Shown here piece after piece: positions 56,056 through 64,000 of a stretch of 64,000 nucleotides of DNA. Numbering within the stretch: the first letter of the stretch is position 1; every line of letters starts with the position of its first letter. Position numbers and translations under genes: made by a program. This DNA comes from Janthinobacterium sp. J1-1 (GTDB lineage: Bacteria > Pseudomonadota > Gammaproteobacteria > Burkholderiales > Burkholderiaceae_D): NCBI RefSeq assembly GCF_030944405.1, contig NZ_CP132339.1, positions 1,798,001 to 1,862,000 of the forward strand, given 5' to 3'. The notes below the pieces were generated by a model that saw only the letters and a list, made by a program, of their open reading frames with translations, was not told the origin of the DNA and searched no databases.

Positions 56056-56067
56056 GGGTCTGACCCC
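56056..56067. repeat. GGGTCTGACCCC palindrome
   Basis: GGGTCTGACCCC equals the element at 12386-12398 but for one flanking base. It lies just past the SWIB terminator. See the kdpC-kdpD copy and the inverted repeat at 32807-32848. Confidence 0.5.
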
Positions 56068-56101
56068 AAAAAAATACCCCGCTCGCAGTAAAGCGGCGGG
56101 G
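56068..56101 (-). terminator. terminator of the SWIB gene
   Basis: Read on the minus strand: a GC-rich hairpin (CCCCGCCGCT ... AGCGGGG, about ten-base loop) followed by TATTTTTTT. It lies 35 bases past the SWIB stop. Confidence 0.8.
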
Positions 56102-56135
56102 CACTCGCTCGGCGAAAGCGCCGGCGGGTAGCTGA

Positions 56136-56561
56136 TTATTTCAAATGATCGGAGATGAGCTTCGTCATTTCAAACATGGAGACTTGGGCCTTGCCGCCAA
56201 AAACGGCTTTCAGTTTGTCGTCGGCATTGATCATGCGGCGGTTGGCCGGATCTTGCAGGTCGAGTTTTTTGATGTAATCCCAGACCTTCTTGGTCACTTC
56301 AGTGCGCGGCAAAGGTGCTGCGCCAACGACGGCTGCCAGTTCGGTGGACGGCGTCATTTCTTTCATGAAGGCTGCGTTTGGCTTGCGTGGTGTTGCCGGT
56401 GCTGCCGCTTTCTTCGCCGCTGCCGGTTTCGCAGCCGGCTTGGCTGCGGGTTTTGCCGCTGGTGCGGCTTTGGCTGCGGGTGCTGCTTTCTTGGCGGCTG
56501 CAGGTTTGGCTGCTGCTGCCTTGGCTGGCGCTGCTACTGGGGTTTTTTTGGCTGTTGCCAT
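56136..56561 (-). CDS. SWIB/MDM2 domain protein with histone-H1-like tail
   Basis: 141 residues. The first ~58 residues are almost only Ala, Lys and Pro in AAKPA-type repeats, like a histone H1 tail, so DNA or chromatin binding is plausible. Residues ~63-141 form a SWIB domain (MKEMTPSTELAAVVGAAPLP, EVTKKVWDYIKKLDLQDPAN, MFEMTKLISDHL). Similar proteins occur in Chlamydia and beta-proteobacteria, where their role is unclear. It has its own promoter region and terminator. Confidence 0.9.
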   Translation of the reverse strand: MATAKKTPVAAPAKAAAAKPAAAKKAAPAAKAAPAAKPAAKPAAKPAAAKKAAAPATPRKPNAAFMKEMTPSTELAAVVGAAPLPRTEVTKKVWDYIKKLDLQDPANRRMINADDKLKAVFGGKAQVSMFEMTKLISDHLK

Positions 56562-56882
56562 CTTCGAGCCTCCTTAACAAACACATGGGAAATTGCGCAA
56601 TTAATCGCACGGCTAATATTGGTGGGGATTTACACAGTATGCAAGCGATTTTCACGTTTTCACGAGGAAAAAGCAGCGAAATCCTCCCTCTGTCGCCCGG
56701 GCGCAGCGTGGAAGGGCGTGGAAGGGTGTTTTTGCCTGAAAACGGCATGGTTGCTGGCTATGCGGGGAGGGCACAATGCCGGGCTGAGGAAAATGCTGCC
56801 CGGCATTATTTAACATACTGTTTTGCTGCTTTTGGCGGTCGCAAAACACCTTCCGGACCGTCGGTCCGGAAGGCTCGATACC
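56562..56882. other. 321-base gap upstream of the SWIB gene
   Basis: It holds the promoter side of the SWIB gene and the end of ffh. An inverted repeat with ten-base arms lies at 56775-56807 (AATGCCGGGC / GCCCGGCATT, thirteen-base loop). I see no ORF with a ribosome site and no tRNA or 4.5S-like RNA fold that I can defend. Confidence 0.5.
56849..56873 (-). terminator. terminator of ffh
   Basis: CCTTCCGGACC, a three-base loop and GGTCCGGAAGG form a perfect 11-base stem ten bases past the ffh stop. On the minus strand it is followed by TGTTTTG, a short T-run. Confidence 0.75.
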
Positions 56883-58250
56883 TTACTTCAGGCCGGGCAT
56901 CATGCCTTTCATACTGCGCATCATCTTCATCATGCCGCCGCCCGACAGTTTTTTCATCATCGTCTGCATCTGCTCGAACTGGTTCAGCATGCGATTGACT
57001 TCCTGCACCTGCACGCCGGCGCCGGCCGCGATGCGGCGCTTGCGGGTGGCCTTGATCAGTTCAGGCTTGGCGCGCTCCTGCGGCGTCATCGAGTCGATGA
57101 TGCCGCACATGCGGCGCACCTGCTTGTCCGCCTGGTCCATGTTCTTGCCGCCGGCGGCCTGCTGGAACTGGGCTGGCAGCTTGTCCATCAGGTTGGCCAT
57201 GCCGCCCATTTTCTTCATTTGACCCAGTTGCGCCTTGAAGTCGTTCATGTCGAACTTGCCGCCGACCTTCATCTTCTGCGCCAGGTCGGCCGCCGCCTTG
57301 CTGTCGACGCCCTTGCGCGCTTCTTCGACCAGCGCCAGGATGTCGCCCATGCCCAGGATGCGGTTGGCCATGCGGGTCGGGTCGAACGCTTCCAGGCCGT
57401 CCAGTTTTTCCGAGACGCCGGCAAACTTGATCGGCTTGCCCGTGATATGGCGCACCGACAGGGCCGCACCGCCGCGCGCATCGCCATCGAGCTTGGTCAG
57501 CACGATACCGGTCAGCGGCAGCGCGTCGTTGAAGGCCTTGGCCGTGTTGATGGCGTCCTGGCCCAGCATGGCGTCAACCACGAACAGGGTTTCGATCGGT
57601 TTCACGGCCGCATGGACAGCGGCGATTTCGCGCATCATCTCTTCGTCGATACCGAGACGGCCGGCCGTATCGATGATCAGCACATCGTGATAGTGCTTTT
57701 TCGCCCAGTCCAGCGCGGCCAGGGCGATATCGACCGGCTTGTCGGTGGCGGTGGACGGGAAGAAGTCGGCGCCGACCTGGCTGGTCACCGATTGCAGCTG
57801 GGCGATCGCGGCAGGCCGGTACACGTCGGCCGAGACGGTCAGCACTTTCTTCTTCTTTTCTTCCTTCAGGTATTTCGCCAGCTTGCCGACGGTGGTGGTT
57901 TTACCCACACCCTGCAGACCGGCCATCAGGATGATGGCGGGCGGCTGCTGCGCAAAGCTGATCTGCGACGCTTCGGGGCCGAGGTCGGCGCCCATGATGG
58001 CGGCCAGCTCGCGCTGCACCACGCCGACCAGGGCCTGGCCCGGCGACAGCGAGGAAATGACTTCCTCGCCCATGGATTTTTCCTTGACGCGGGCGATGAA
58101 TTCGCGCACGGCGGGCAGCGCGACGTCGGCCTCGAGCAGCGCCAGGCGCACTTCGCGCAGCATTTCGGCGGTATTGGCTTCGGTCAGGCGCGCCTCGCCG
58201 CGCATGGTCTTGACGACTTTGGCAAGCCGTTGGGTAAGATTATCTAGCAT
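56883..58250 (-). CDS. ffh: signal recognition particle protein Ffh
   Basis: 455 residues from the ATG at 58250 (MLDNLTQRLAKVVKTMRGEA). N domain, then a GTPase with MAGLQGVGKTTTVGKLAKYL (G1), DTAGRLGID (G3) and LTKLDGDARGG (G4), then a Met-rich M domain (MMKKLSGGGMMKMMRSMKGM) that binds signal peptides and 4.5S RNA. It targets nascent membrane proteins to FtsY. A longer in-frame start to 58310 has no Ffh sequence. Confidence 0.97.
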   Translation of the reverse strand: MLDNLTQRLAKVVKTMRGEARLTEANTAEMLREVRLALLEADVALPAVREFIARVKEKSMGEEVISSLSPGQALVGVVQRELAAIMGADLGPEASQISFAQQPPAIILMAGLQGVGKTTTVGKLAKYLKEEKKKKVLTVSADVYRPAAIAQLQSVTSQVGADFFPSTATDKPVDIALAALDWAKKHYHDVLIIDTAGRLGIDEEMMREIAAVHAAVKPIETLFVVDAMLGQDAINTAKAFNDALPLTGIVLTKLDGDARGGAALSVRHITGKPIKFAGVSEKLDGLEAFDPTRMANRILGMGDILALVEEARKGVDSKAAADLAQKMKVGGKFDMNDFKAQLGQMKKMGGMANLMDKLPAQFQQAAGGKNMDQADKQVRRMCGIIDSMTPQERAKPELIKATRKRRIAAGAGVQVQEVNRMLNQFEQMQTMMKKLSGGGMMKMMRSMKGMMPGLK

Positions 58251-58407
58251 GATCAACCTGCAGTGGAAAGCTTGGGAGTGGGCGGCGCGTGGCCGGACGA
58301 TGGCCGCCATTTTACTCTATCGCGCCGTTGGGACGGTCGCGCATCGGCAGCGATAGCTTGGCATTTATGGCAATGCCATGATTGCATGCAGGGCTATTTC
58401 AAGGTTA

Positions 58408-58430
58408 AAATGAGAATAATTCTTATTTAC
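58408..58430. promoter_or_regulatory. Fur box before the unfused fecI-fecR pair
   Basis: AATGAGAATAATTCTTATTT is close to the Fur consensus GATAATGATAATCATTATC and is the best Fur site in the window. It ends at the sigma gene start, so Fur would block transcription or the start region directly. Confidence 0.82.
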
Positions 58431-58949
58431 ATGGATAGTATGGCGGCCGCCGATTTTGCCCAGCAACAGGAACTGCACGCGCTCTACAGCAGCCATCACG
58501 GCTGGCTGCAGGGCTGGCTGCGCCATAAGCTGGGCAATGCGGGCGAGGCGGCCGACCTGGCGCAGGATACCTTTGTCAGCGTATTGACCAGCGGCGCGGC
58601 GCCGCAGATCCGCGAGGCGCGGCCGTTCCTGGCCACCATCGCGCGCCGCCTGGTGGCGCACCGCTACCGGCGCCAGGTGCTGGAAGACGCCTACCTGGCG
58701 GCGCTGGCCTGTTTGCCGCCGGCCGTGGCGCCCGCGCCCGAAGAGCGGCTGCTGGCGCTGGAAGCCCTGCAGGAAATCGATGCGGCCCTCGACGGCTTGC
58801 CGCTGCCGGTGCGCACTGCGTTCCTGCTGGCCCAGCTCGAAGGCCTGAGCTACGCCGAGATCGCCGAACGCCTCAATGTATCGGCCAGCTCGGTGAAACA
58901 GTATCTGACGCGCGCCAACCGGCACGTGTTTTTTGCGCTGCCGTCGTGA
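58431..58949 (+). CDS. ECF sigma factor, FecI-like
   Basis: 172 residues from the ATG at 58431; a second ATG at 58440 is possible. Sigma region 2 (LHALYSSHHGWLQGWLRHKL, AADLAQDTFVSVLTSG, ARPFLATIARRLVAHRYRR) and region 4 (LPLPVRTAFLLAQLEGLSYA, EIAERLNVSASSVKQYLTRA). It resembles the sigma half of the fusion protein at 31353-32669, including HHGWLQGWLR and RPFLAT / RAFLAT blocks. A Fur box precedes it and a FecR gene overlaps its stop (GTGA). No TonB receptor is encoded nearby. Confidence 0.92.
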   Translation: MDSMAAADFAQQQELHALYSSHHGWLQGWLRHKLGNAGEAADLAQDTFVSVLTSGAAPQIREARPFLATIARRLVAHRYRRQVLEDAYLAALACLPPAVAPAPEERLLALEALQEIDAALDGLPLPVRTAFLLAQLEGLSYAEIAERLNVSASSVKQYLTRANRHVFFALPS

Positions 58950-59941
58950 GCGGGGCAAAGGTGCCAGCTATCAGCGAAGCCGTGGCGCAGCAGGCGGCCG
59001 ACTGGCTGACCGTGCTGATGTCGGACGAGGCGGGCGAGAAGGAACGCCGCGACTGGATGCGCTGGCGCGAGATGGATCCTGAGCATGCCCGGGCCTGGGC
59101 CCATATCGAAGCGTTTTCGCAGCGCTTTGGCAGCGTGCACAAGGGCGCCGCCGTGCAGGCGCTGGCTGGCGCGGCCAGGCGCCCGGCCAGCGGCAAGCGC
59201 CGCCAGTTGCTGGCCTGGCTGGGCGTGGCCGGCGGCGCCGGCCTGCTGGCCGCGCAGGGCGGCGCCCGCGATGGCGCGCGCACCCTGCTTGCCGACTATC
59301 GCACGACCACCGGCGAGCGGCGCGACATTGCGCTGGCCGACGGTGGCATGGTCAGCCTGAATACGGCGTCGGCCGTCAACCTGCGCTTCGATGGCCGGCA
59401 GCGACGGATCGAACTGCTGGCCGGCGAAATCATGATCGTCAGCGGCCATGGCGCCGGCAGCGATCGGGTTGGCAACGATGCGCCGCTGGTGGTGGCCACC
59501 CGCGAAGGCCTGGTGCGCGCGCTCGGTACCCGCTTTTCCGTGCGCCAGCTCGATGGCGAGAGCCGCGTGGCCGTGTTTGAAAGCGCGGTCGAGATCCGGC
59601 CGCTCGATGGCGCTGGCGCCCCCTTGCTGCTGCCCGCCGGGCGCAGCGCGACGTTTACGCGCCAGCACGCCGCTGCGCCGCAAGCCGTCGAGGCCTATGC
59701 GGACGCCTGGTCGCGCGGGCAGATGATCGTCGACGACGTGACCCTGGGCGAATTCCTGGCCGACCTGTCGCGCTACCGCCCCGGCCTGATCCACTGCGCG
59801 CCGGAAGTGGTCCGGCTGCGCCTGTCGGGCGTGTTTCCGCTGTTCGATACGGAGCGCATCCTCAACATGCTGCCCAATTCGCTGCCGGTGCAGGTGCGCA
59901 GCCGCACGCGCTACTGGGTTTCGGTCGAGCCGGCGCCATAG
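58946..59941 (+). CDS. FecR-type anti-sigma factor
   Basis: 331 residues from a GTG that overlaps the sigma stop. Cytoplasmic DUF4880 domain with the family's Trp residues (AADWLTVLMSDEAGEKERRD, WMRWREMDPEHARAWAHIEA), one membrane helix (~88-103), FecR domain (GERRDIALADGGMVSLNTAS, GLVRALGTRFSVRQL) and an STN-like C-terminus. It holds the sigma factor inactive until a receptor's STN domain signals. It differs from the fusion at 31353 in having the full cytoplasmic domain. Which receptor it listens to is unknown. Confidence 0.92.
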   Translation: MSGAKVPAISEAVAQQAADWLTVLMSDEAGEKERRDWMRWREMDPEHARAWAHIEAFSQRFGSVHKGAAVQALAGAARRPASGKRRQLLAWLGVAGGAGLLAAQGGARDGARTLLADYRTTTGERRDIALADGGMVSLNTASAVNLRFDGRQRRIELLAGEIMIVSGHGAGSDRVGNDAPLVVATREGLVRALGTRFSVRQLDGESRVAVFESAVEIRPLDGAGAPLLLPAGRSATFTRQHAAAPQAVEAYADAWSRGQMIVDDVTLGEFLADLSRYRPGLIHCAPEVVRLRLSGVFPLFDTERILNMLPNSLPVQVRSRTRYWVSVEPAP

Positions 59942-59956
59942 CGGCGTCCCCCTCAA

Positions 59957-59967
59957 AAAAATATTTT
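59957..59967 (+). promoter_or_regulatory. candidate ECF sigma target element before DUF3649
   Basis: AAAAATATTTT lies just after the FecR stop and 174 bases before the DUF3649 start, and matches the element before the STN receptor at 31343-31353. TCGCG follows at the same distance in both. It could be the promoter by which the FecI-like sigma factor drives the PepSY operon. Tentative. Confidence 0.35.
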
Positions 59968-60140
59968 GCGGCAGGACTGCCCGTTTCGGATTCTCGCGGC
60001 ACCTGTCTTTGAGGGATGCAGTTTTCATCAAAATTACAGGCTTGCCGACAGGACGATCCGGGACGGCCGCCGCCATTATCCATTTGACGGAGAGACGCAG
60101 TGATGCAACAGAAACAAACAATCCATGGAGTACCACAGCC

Positions 60141-60419
60141 ATGAAGCCGGTCCACATGCTGTTGTTGTCGCGCGTGCTGGCCGCCATCTTCGGCGGCTAT
60201 GCCTTGACTTCCGGCGTGGCGGTGCTGCTGTCGGCCATGCTGCCCTTGTCGCGCGTGGAAGCCGTGCAGACGGCCACCCTGAGCGCCTTTGCCGTGTATA
60301 CCTGCGCCGTGATCTGGGTGTTTTCGGTGCAGGACCTGCGGCGCGCCTGGCTCGGCATGCTGCTGCCGGCGATACTGTGCGCCGGCATCGGCATGCTGCT
60401 GTCGCGGGGTGCCGCATGA
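60141..60419 (+). CDS. DUF3649 family small membrane protein
   Basis: 92 residues from the ATG at 60141 with three membrane helices (LAAIFGGYALTSGVAVLLSA, TATLSAFAVYTCAVIWVFSV, WLGMLLPAILCAGIGMLLSR). DUF3649 genes stand beside PepSY and DUF3325 genes in iron-siderophore loci of pseudomonads and relatives. The stop overlaps the PepSY gene (ATGA). Probably a helper subunit of the ferrisiderophore reductase. Confidence 0.85.
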   Translation: MKPVHMLLLSRVLAAIFGGYALTSGVAVLLSAMLPLSRVEAVQTATLSAFAVYTCAVIWVFSVQDLRRAWLGMLLPAILCAGIGMLLSRGAA

Positions 60420-62110
60420 GTACCAGGCTGGAAAAAGCCGTCAAGTCGCCGCAGTCGGGCGGCTTGCGCCAGGCCATGGCCTGGCTGCATACCTGGAGCG
60501 GCCTGTGGATTTCGTGGCTGCTGTTCGCCATCTTCCTGACCGGCACCCTGTCGGTGTTCGAGGAACCGATCGGCCACTGGATGCAGCCAGAGCACGCTTT
60601 GGAAGAAGCGGCGCACGCCAGCGAGCCGCCGCCGGCCAAGGTGACCGACCGCGCGCAGCGCCTGGCGCTGGCGCTCGACTTCATGGCCAAGAGCCATCCG
60701 AAGGCCGACATGTGGGAAATCTGGCCGGTGCAGCGCCCCGGGCAGGGCCTGTCGGCCTACTGGTTCCAGCCGCAGGGCGGCTATGGTTCGGCCGATCTCG
60801 ATCCGTTGACGGGCAAGGAGATCCAGCATGGTCACGCGGGCGTGCAGCGCGCCACTCAGGGCGGCCACCATTTCGTCGATTTTCACTACGAGCTGCACGC
60901 TGGCCGCATCGGCGTGTGGATCGTCGGCATCACCACCATGATCATGCTGGTGGCGCTGGTCAGCGGCGTGATCACGCACAAGCGCATTTTCAAGGACTTC
61001 TTTACCTTCCGCCCGGCCAAGGGCCAGCGTTCCTGGCTCGACGCGCACAATGCGGTGGCGGTGCTGACCCTGCCGTTCCAGTTCATGATCGCCTATACGG
61101 GCCTGGTGTTTTATGCCGACGACTATGTGCCGGCGCCGGTGGTGGCGCAGTACGGCGCGGATCATGCCAAGAAATCGTTCCTGGCCGACTGGAACGATGT
61201 CGGCAAACCGGCGCGCACCGGCCAGCCGCTGGCCATACCAGACCTGGAGCAGTTCGCGCTGCGCGCCGAGCAGGCCATCGGCCAGGAAATCCGCGCCGTG
61301 GTGCTGGACAATCCGAACGACGCCTCCATGCGCGTGTGCATGTATGGCTGGAACGAGGACAGCGAACTGCTCGAGCGCATCAGCGCCAATACGGGCCGCG
61401 CCTGTTATGCGCTGGCGACCGGCCTGGAAACCGCCGTGCGCCAGCCTGGTGGTTCGGACACGGGTGGTGCGGCGCTGACGCGCAATGTCATGTCCAACCT
61501 GCATATGGTGGGTTTTGGCGGCATCCCGATGCGCTGGCTGTATTTCCTGTGCGGCCTGGCCGGCACCGCCATGATGGGCACCGGCGCGGTCCTGTTCCTG
61601 GTCAAGCGGCGCCAGAAGTCGCTCGGCGAATTCGGCGCCGCCACGCCGCGCGTGTACCGCCTGGTGGCCTGCCTGAATATCGCCGCGATCGCCGGCCTGG
61701 CGATCGCCTGCATCGGCTTCCTGTGGGCGAATCGCCTGATCCCGGTCGGGCTGGAACAGCGCGCCGGCTGGGAAGTAAAAGCCTTTTTCGGCGTCTGGCT
61801 ATTGACCCTGCTGCACGCCTGCCTGCGCCAGGAAAAACGCGCCTGGATCGAACAACTAGGCGTGCTGGCCGCTTTATGCCTGCTGCTGCCGGTACTCAAT
61901 GTGCTGAGCACGGGCGACAATCTGGCGGCGCAGCTCGCGCGCGGCGACCTGGAAAGCGCCGGCGTGGAACTGTGCGCCATCGCCTTTGGCCTGCTTGCGG
62001 CCTGGGGCGCCTGGAAAGTCGCCACGCGCAAGGAAAAACCCGCTGCCACCGCCAGGAAAAACCTGCCGGCCAGTGCCAACACATCAACCACCATGGAGAA
62101 CAACGCATGA
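60416..62110 (+). CDS. PepSY-associated membrane protein, likely ferrisiderophore reductase
   Basis: 564 residues with PepSY_TM architecture: first helix after WLHTWSGLWISWLLFAIFLT, a periplasmic part with FVDFHYELHAGRIGVWIVGI, SWLDAHNAVAVLTLPFQFMI and NVMSNLHMVGFGGIPMRWLY, and further helices to the end. The His residues beside membrane helices fit heme ligands. Relatives FoxB and FpvG reduce iron in siderophores at the inner membrane so that it is released. It overlaps both neighbours (ATGA) and lies in the FecI-FecR locus, which supports that role here. Confidence 0.88.
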   Translation: MSTRLEKAVKSPQSGGLRQAMAWLHTWSGLWISWLLFAIFLTGTLSVFEEPIGHWMQPEHALEEAAHASEPPPAKVTDRAQRLALALDFMAKSHPKADMWEIWPVQRPGQGLSAYWFQPQGGYGSADLDPLTGKEIQHGHAGVQRATQGGHHFVDFHYELHAGRIGVWIVGITTMIMLVALVSGVITHKRIFKDFFTFRPAKGQRSWLDAHNAVAVLTLPFQFMIAYTGLVFYADDYVPAPVVAQYGADHAKKSFLADWNDVGKPARTGQPLAIPDLEQFALRAEQAIGQEIRAVVLDNPNDASMRVCMYGWNEDSELLERISANTGRACYALATGLETAVRQPGGSDTGGAALTRNVMSNLHMVGFGGIPMRWLYFLCGLAGTAMMGTGAVLFLVKRRQKSLGEFGAATPRVYRLVACLNIAAIAGLAIACIGFLWANRLIPVGLEQRAGWEVKAFFGVWLLTLLHACLRQEKRAWIEQLGVLAALCLLLPVLNVLSTGDNLAAQLARGDLESAGVELCAIAFGLLAAWGAWKVATRKEKPAATARKNLPASANTSTTMENNA

Positions 62111-62448
62111 TCAATACCATCCTGTGCGCACTGGGCCTGTCGTATGCGGGCATGGCCAGCCTGTCGCTGGCGATGGACCGCCACCACGGCCAGGTGTTCG
62201 GCCGCGACGCGGCGCCTTCGGTGCGGCGCGCGCTGCAACTGGCCGGCAGCCTGCTGCTGGCGCTGGCCATCTGGCCTTGCGTGGCCGGCTGGAGCGCGTC
62301 GGTCGGCGTGGTCGCCTGGCTGGGCTTTTTATCGGCCGGCGCGCTGGGCGTGGCCCTGCTGCTGCCCTATGCCCCCACAGTGCTGTTTCGTAGTTCCCTG
62401 CTGGCAGCCGTCGCCGCGCTGGCAGGTCTGGTAACCCTGCTGCAGTAA
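62107..62448 (+). CDS. DUF3325 family small membrane protein
   Basis: 113 residues, three to four helices (TILCALGLSYAGMASLSLAM, LAGSLLLALAIWPCVAGW, GVVAWLGFLSAGALGVALLL, AAVAALAGLVTLL) and a MDRHHGQVFG loop. DUF3325 proteins accompany PepSY ferrisiderophore reductases. It overlaps the PepSY gene by four bases and is followed after 20 bases by the MacA-like gene. Confidence 0.85.
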   Translation: MINTILCALGLSYAGMASLSLAMDRHHGQVFGRDAAPSVRRALQLAGSLLLALAIWPCVAGWSASVGVVAWLGFLSAGALGVALLLPYAPTVLFRSSLLAAVAALAGLVTLLQ

Positions 62449-62468
62449 TCTTCTTCAAGGACAGACCG

Positions 62469-63674
62469 ATGCACGTTTCACCCAAGGCGACACCGTTTCA
62501 TACTTCCCGCCGCGCGGCCATTCTTGGCGCCGTGGCCCTGCTGGCGCTGCTTGGCGCCGGCGCCCTGTGGGCCACGCGTGGCCCGGCCACCATCTTCGAG
62601 ACCACCCCCGTCAAGCGCGGCAGCATCGAGGCCAGCGTGACGGCCATCGGCACCCTGCAGCCGCAGACCTATGTCGACGTGGGCGCCCAGGTATCGGGCC
62701 AGATCACGCGCCTGCACGTGCAACCGGGCACGGTGGTGGAAAAAGGCCAGCTGCTGGCCGAGATCGACCCCAGCGTGCAGCAGGCCACCGTGGACGCGGG
62801 CCGCGCCGCGCTGGCCGGCCTGCGCGCGCAACTGGCGGATCAACAGGCGCAGCACCGCCTGGCCGGCCGGCAGCATGTGCGCCAGACGCAGATGGCCAAG
62901 TTCGATTCCACCCCGCTGGCCGAGCTGGAGCTGGCCGAAGCCACCTTGGCCTCGGCCGCCGCCAAGATCGACCACCTGAAGGCGCAGATAGACCAGACCC
63001 AGGCCAGCCTGAAGGCCGATGAGGCGCGCCTGGGCTATACCCGCATCTACGCGCCGATGGCCGGTAGCGTGGTGGGCCTGGACGCGAAAGAAGGGCAGAC
63101 CCTGAACGCGACCTACCAGACGCCGAATATCCTGCGCATCGCGGACCTCTCCGCCATGACCGTATGGACCGAAGTGTCGGAGGCCGACGTGCGCCGCGTG
63201 CGCGCCGAGATGCCGGTGTATTTCACCACGCTCGGCGGCGACCAGCGGCGCTGGAGCGGCAAGGTGCGGCAGGTGCTGCCGGCGCCGCCGGTGCCGGGCG
63301 GCACCAGCGCCGGCACGGCCCTGGCGCCGTCGACCAGCAAGGTGATCCTGTATACCGTGCTGTTCGACGTCGACAACGCCGACGGCGAACTGATGCCGCA
63401 GATGACGGCGCAGGTGGTGTTCGTCACGGCGGCGGCCAATAATGTGCTGGCCGTGCCGCTGCCGGCCCTGAAACCGTCCAGCGCCGAAGGAGCGAAGAGC
63501 GGGGAGTTTACGGCGCGCGTGATGGGGGCGGACGGCAAGGTCGGCGAGCGCGAAGTGACGGTGGGCGTGCGCAACCGCCTCAGCGCCGAAGTGCTGAAAG
63601 GCCTGAAGGAAGGCGAACTGCTGGTGACGGGCGAGCAGCCGGCCGGCAATGGCCCGAGCAGGTTCCAGTTATGA
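62469..63674 (+). CDS. macA: MacA-like periplasmic adaptor of an ABC export system
   Basis: 401 residues. N-terminal membrane anchor ([20 protein letters not shown]), lipoyl half ([20 protein letters not shown]), a helical hairpin (~95-165, Ala/Gln/Leu-rich), the second half ([20 protein letters not shown]) and beta-barrel and membrane-proximal parts with [20 protein letters not shown]. It bridges MacB to a TolC-type channel. In pseudomonads the related PvdRT-OpmQ exports or recycles pyoverdine; the setting behind a PepSY operon suggests a similar siderophore role. No outer-membrane channel gene is in the window. Confidence 0.88.
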   Translation: MHVSPKATPFHTSRRAAILGAVALLALLGAGALWATRGPATIFETTPVKRGSIEASVTAIGTLQPQTYVDVGAQVSGQITRLHVQPGTVVEKGQLLAEIDPSVQQATVDAGRAALAGLRAQLADQQAQHRLAGRQHVRQTQMAKFDSTPLAELELAEATLASAAAKIDHLKAQIDQTQASLKADEARLGYTRIYAPMAGSVVGLDAKEGQTLNATYQTPNILRIADLSAMTVWTEVSEADVRRVRAEMPVYFTTLGGDQRRWSGKVRQVLPAPPVPGGTSAGTALAPSTSKVILYTVLFDVDNADGELMPQMTAQVVFVTAAANNVLAVPLPALKPSSAEGAKSGEFTARVMGADGKVGEREVTVGVRNRLSAEVLKGLKEGELLVTGEQPAGNGPSRFQL

Positions 63675-64000
63675 GCGGGGTTGACAACACTGCGCCTTTG
63701 ATCGAGCTGCACGGCATCCGCAAGCGCTATGGCGGCCATGACGGCGCGCCGGCCGTCGAGGTGCTGCGCGGCGTCACCTTGTCCATCGGCGCCGGCGAAT
63801 TCGTCGCCATCGTCGGCGCGTCCGGCTCCGGCAAGTCGACCCTGATGCACTTGCTCGGTTGTCTGGACCGCCCCAGCGACGGCACGTACCACTTTGCCGG
63901 CCAGGACGTGGCCAGTTTGAATCCCGACGAACTGGCCTGGCTGCGGCGCGAAGCGTTCGGCTTCGTGTTCCAGGGTTATCACCTGATCGCCACCGAATCG
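63671..64000 (+). CDS. macB: MacB-like ABC exporter, N-terminal part (cut by window end)
   Basis: 110 residues visible. The ATG overlaps the MacA-like stop (ATGA). ATPase start with [20 protein letters not shown] (Walker A) and the Q-loop [11 protein letters not shown], both typical of the MacB/LolD family. The rest of the ATPase, the periplasmic domain and the four helices of MacB would lie beyond 64000. It should pair with the MacA-like adaptor. Confidence 0.88.
   Translation, partial: MSGVDNTAPLIELHGIRKRYGGHDGAPAVEVLRGVTLSIGAGEFVAIVGASGSGKSTLMHLLGCLDRPSDGTYHFAGQDVASLNPDELAWLRREAFGFVFQGYHLIATES

Noticed and set aside
58263..58430. Extended start of the FecI-like gene
   Set aside because: The extension runs through the Fur box and the ffh promoter and has no sigma-family sequence.

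Overview
This window looks like a chromosomal segment of a high-GC beta-proteobacterium, most likely family Oxalobacteraceae (Janthinobacterium, Duganella or Massilia type). That placement is an inference from gene content and base composition: the rppH / proS / lytic transglycosylase arrangement, a SWIB protein with an Ala/Lys/Pro tail, ffh, and tight coding on both strands. I see no rRNA, tRNA, CRISPR array, insertion sequence or prophage, so this is core and niche-adaptation chromosome rather than a mobile island.

Layout. 1-7.4 kb (minus strand): parE (topoisomerase IV subunit B) is followed, with one-base overlaps, by an Hsp70 of the HscC type and two paralogous membrane-anchored J-domain proteins. 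A textbook LexA box lies across a good promoter upstream of parE. 7.6-15.9 kb (plus): a complete high-affinity potassium system, with a 30-residue peptide gene, kdpF, kdpA, kdpB, kdpC and the sensor/regulator pair kdpD-kdpE, preceded by a KdpE-like box. 16-22.4 kb: a TorF-type porin, a DapA-like aldolase coupled to a small ACT-like protein, a C26 peptidase overlapping an alginate-lyase-fold protein, and a CpxAR-like two-component pair.

22.4-32.7 kb is an iron island: a Fur box, a TonB receptor, a four-gene siderophore ABC importer, a Fur-family regulator, a second TonB receptor with an N-terminal signalling (STN) domain, and a single protein that fuses an ECF sigma factor to a FecR-type anti-sigma factor, itself behind a Fur box. 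32.9-39 kb holds YbdK with a Na+/H+ antiporter-family protein, a MoxR - GNAT - VWA operon, and two small c-type cytochromes.

39-45.2 kb is a nitric oxide / nitrite module. NorR is divergent from nirK - ytfE (RIC) - norB, with three GGT-N7-ACC NorR boxes and a sigma-54 promoter in between. NirK carries an extra N-terminal cupredoxin domain. NirK makes NO, NorB (quinol type) reduces it to N2O, and the RIC protein repairs nitrosylated iron centres, so NO-sensing NorR would control both production and removal of NO.

45.2-56.6 kb: a DoxX / DUF2269 / saccharopine-dehydrogenase-like overlap cluster, DUF1841, DUF1203, an AraC regulator divergent from an SDR and a VOC protein, a malate:quinone oxidoreductase with a lipoprotein signal, rppH, proS, a lytic transglycosylase, a roughly 100-bp imperfect palindromic element, and the SWIB gene. 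56.9-64 kb: ffh, then a second, unfused FecI-FecR pair behind a strong Fur box. This leads into DUF3649 - PepSY - DUF3325 - MacA - MacB (cut by the window end), a set that fits inner-membrane ferrisiderophore reduction and siderophore or drug export.

The points most worth following up are the LexA box on the parE / HscC operon, the sigma/anti-sigma fusion set beside an unfused pair, the NorR / sigma-54 control region, the Mqo lipobox with Asp at +2, and the palindromic intergenic element.
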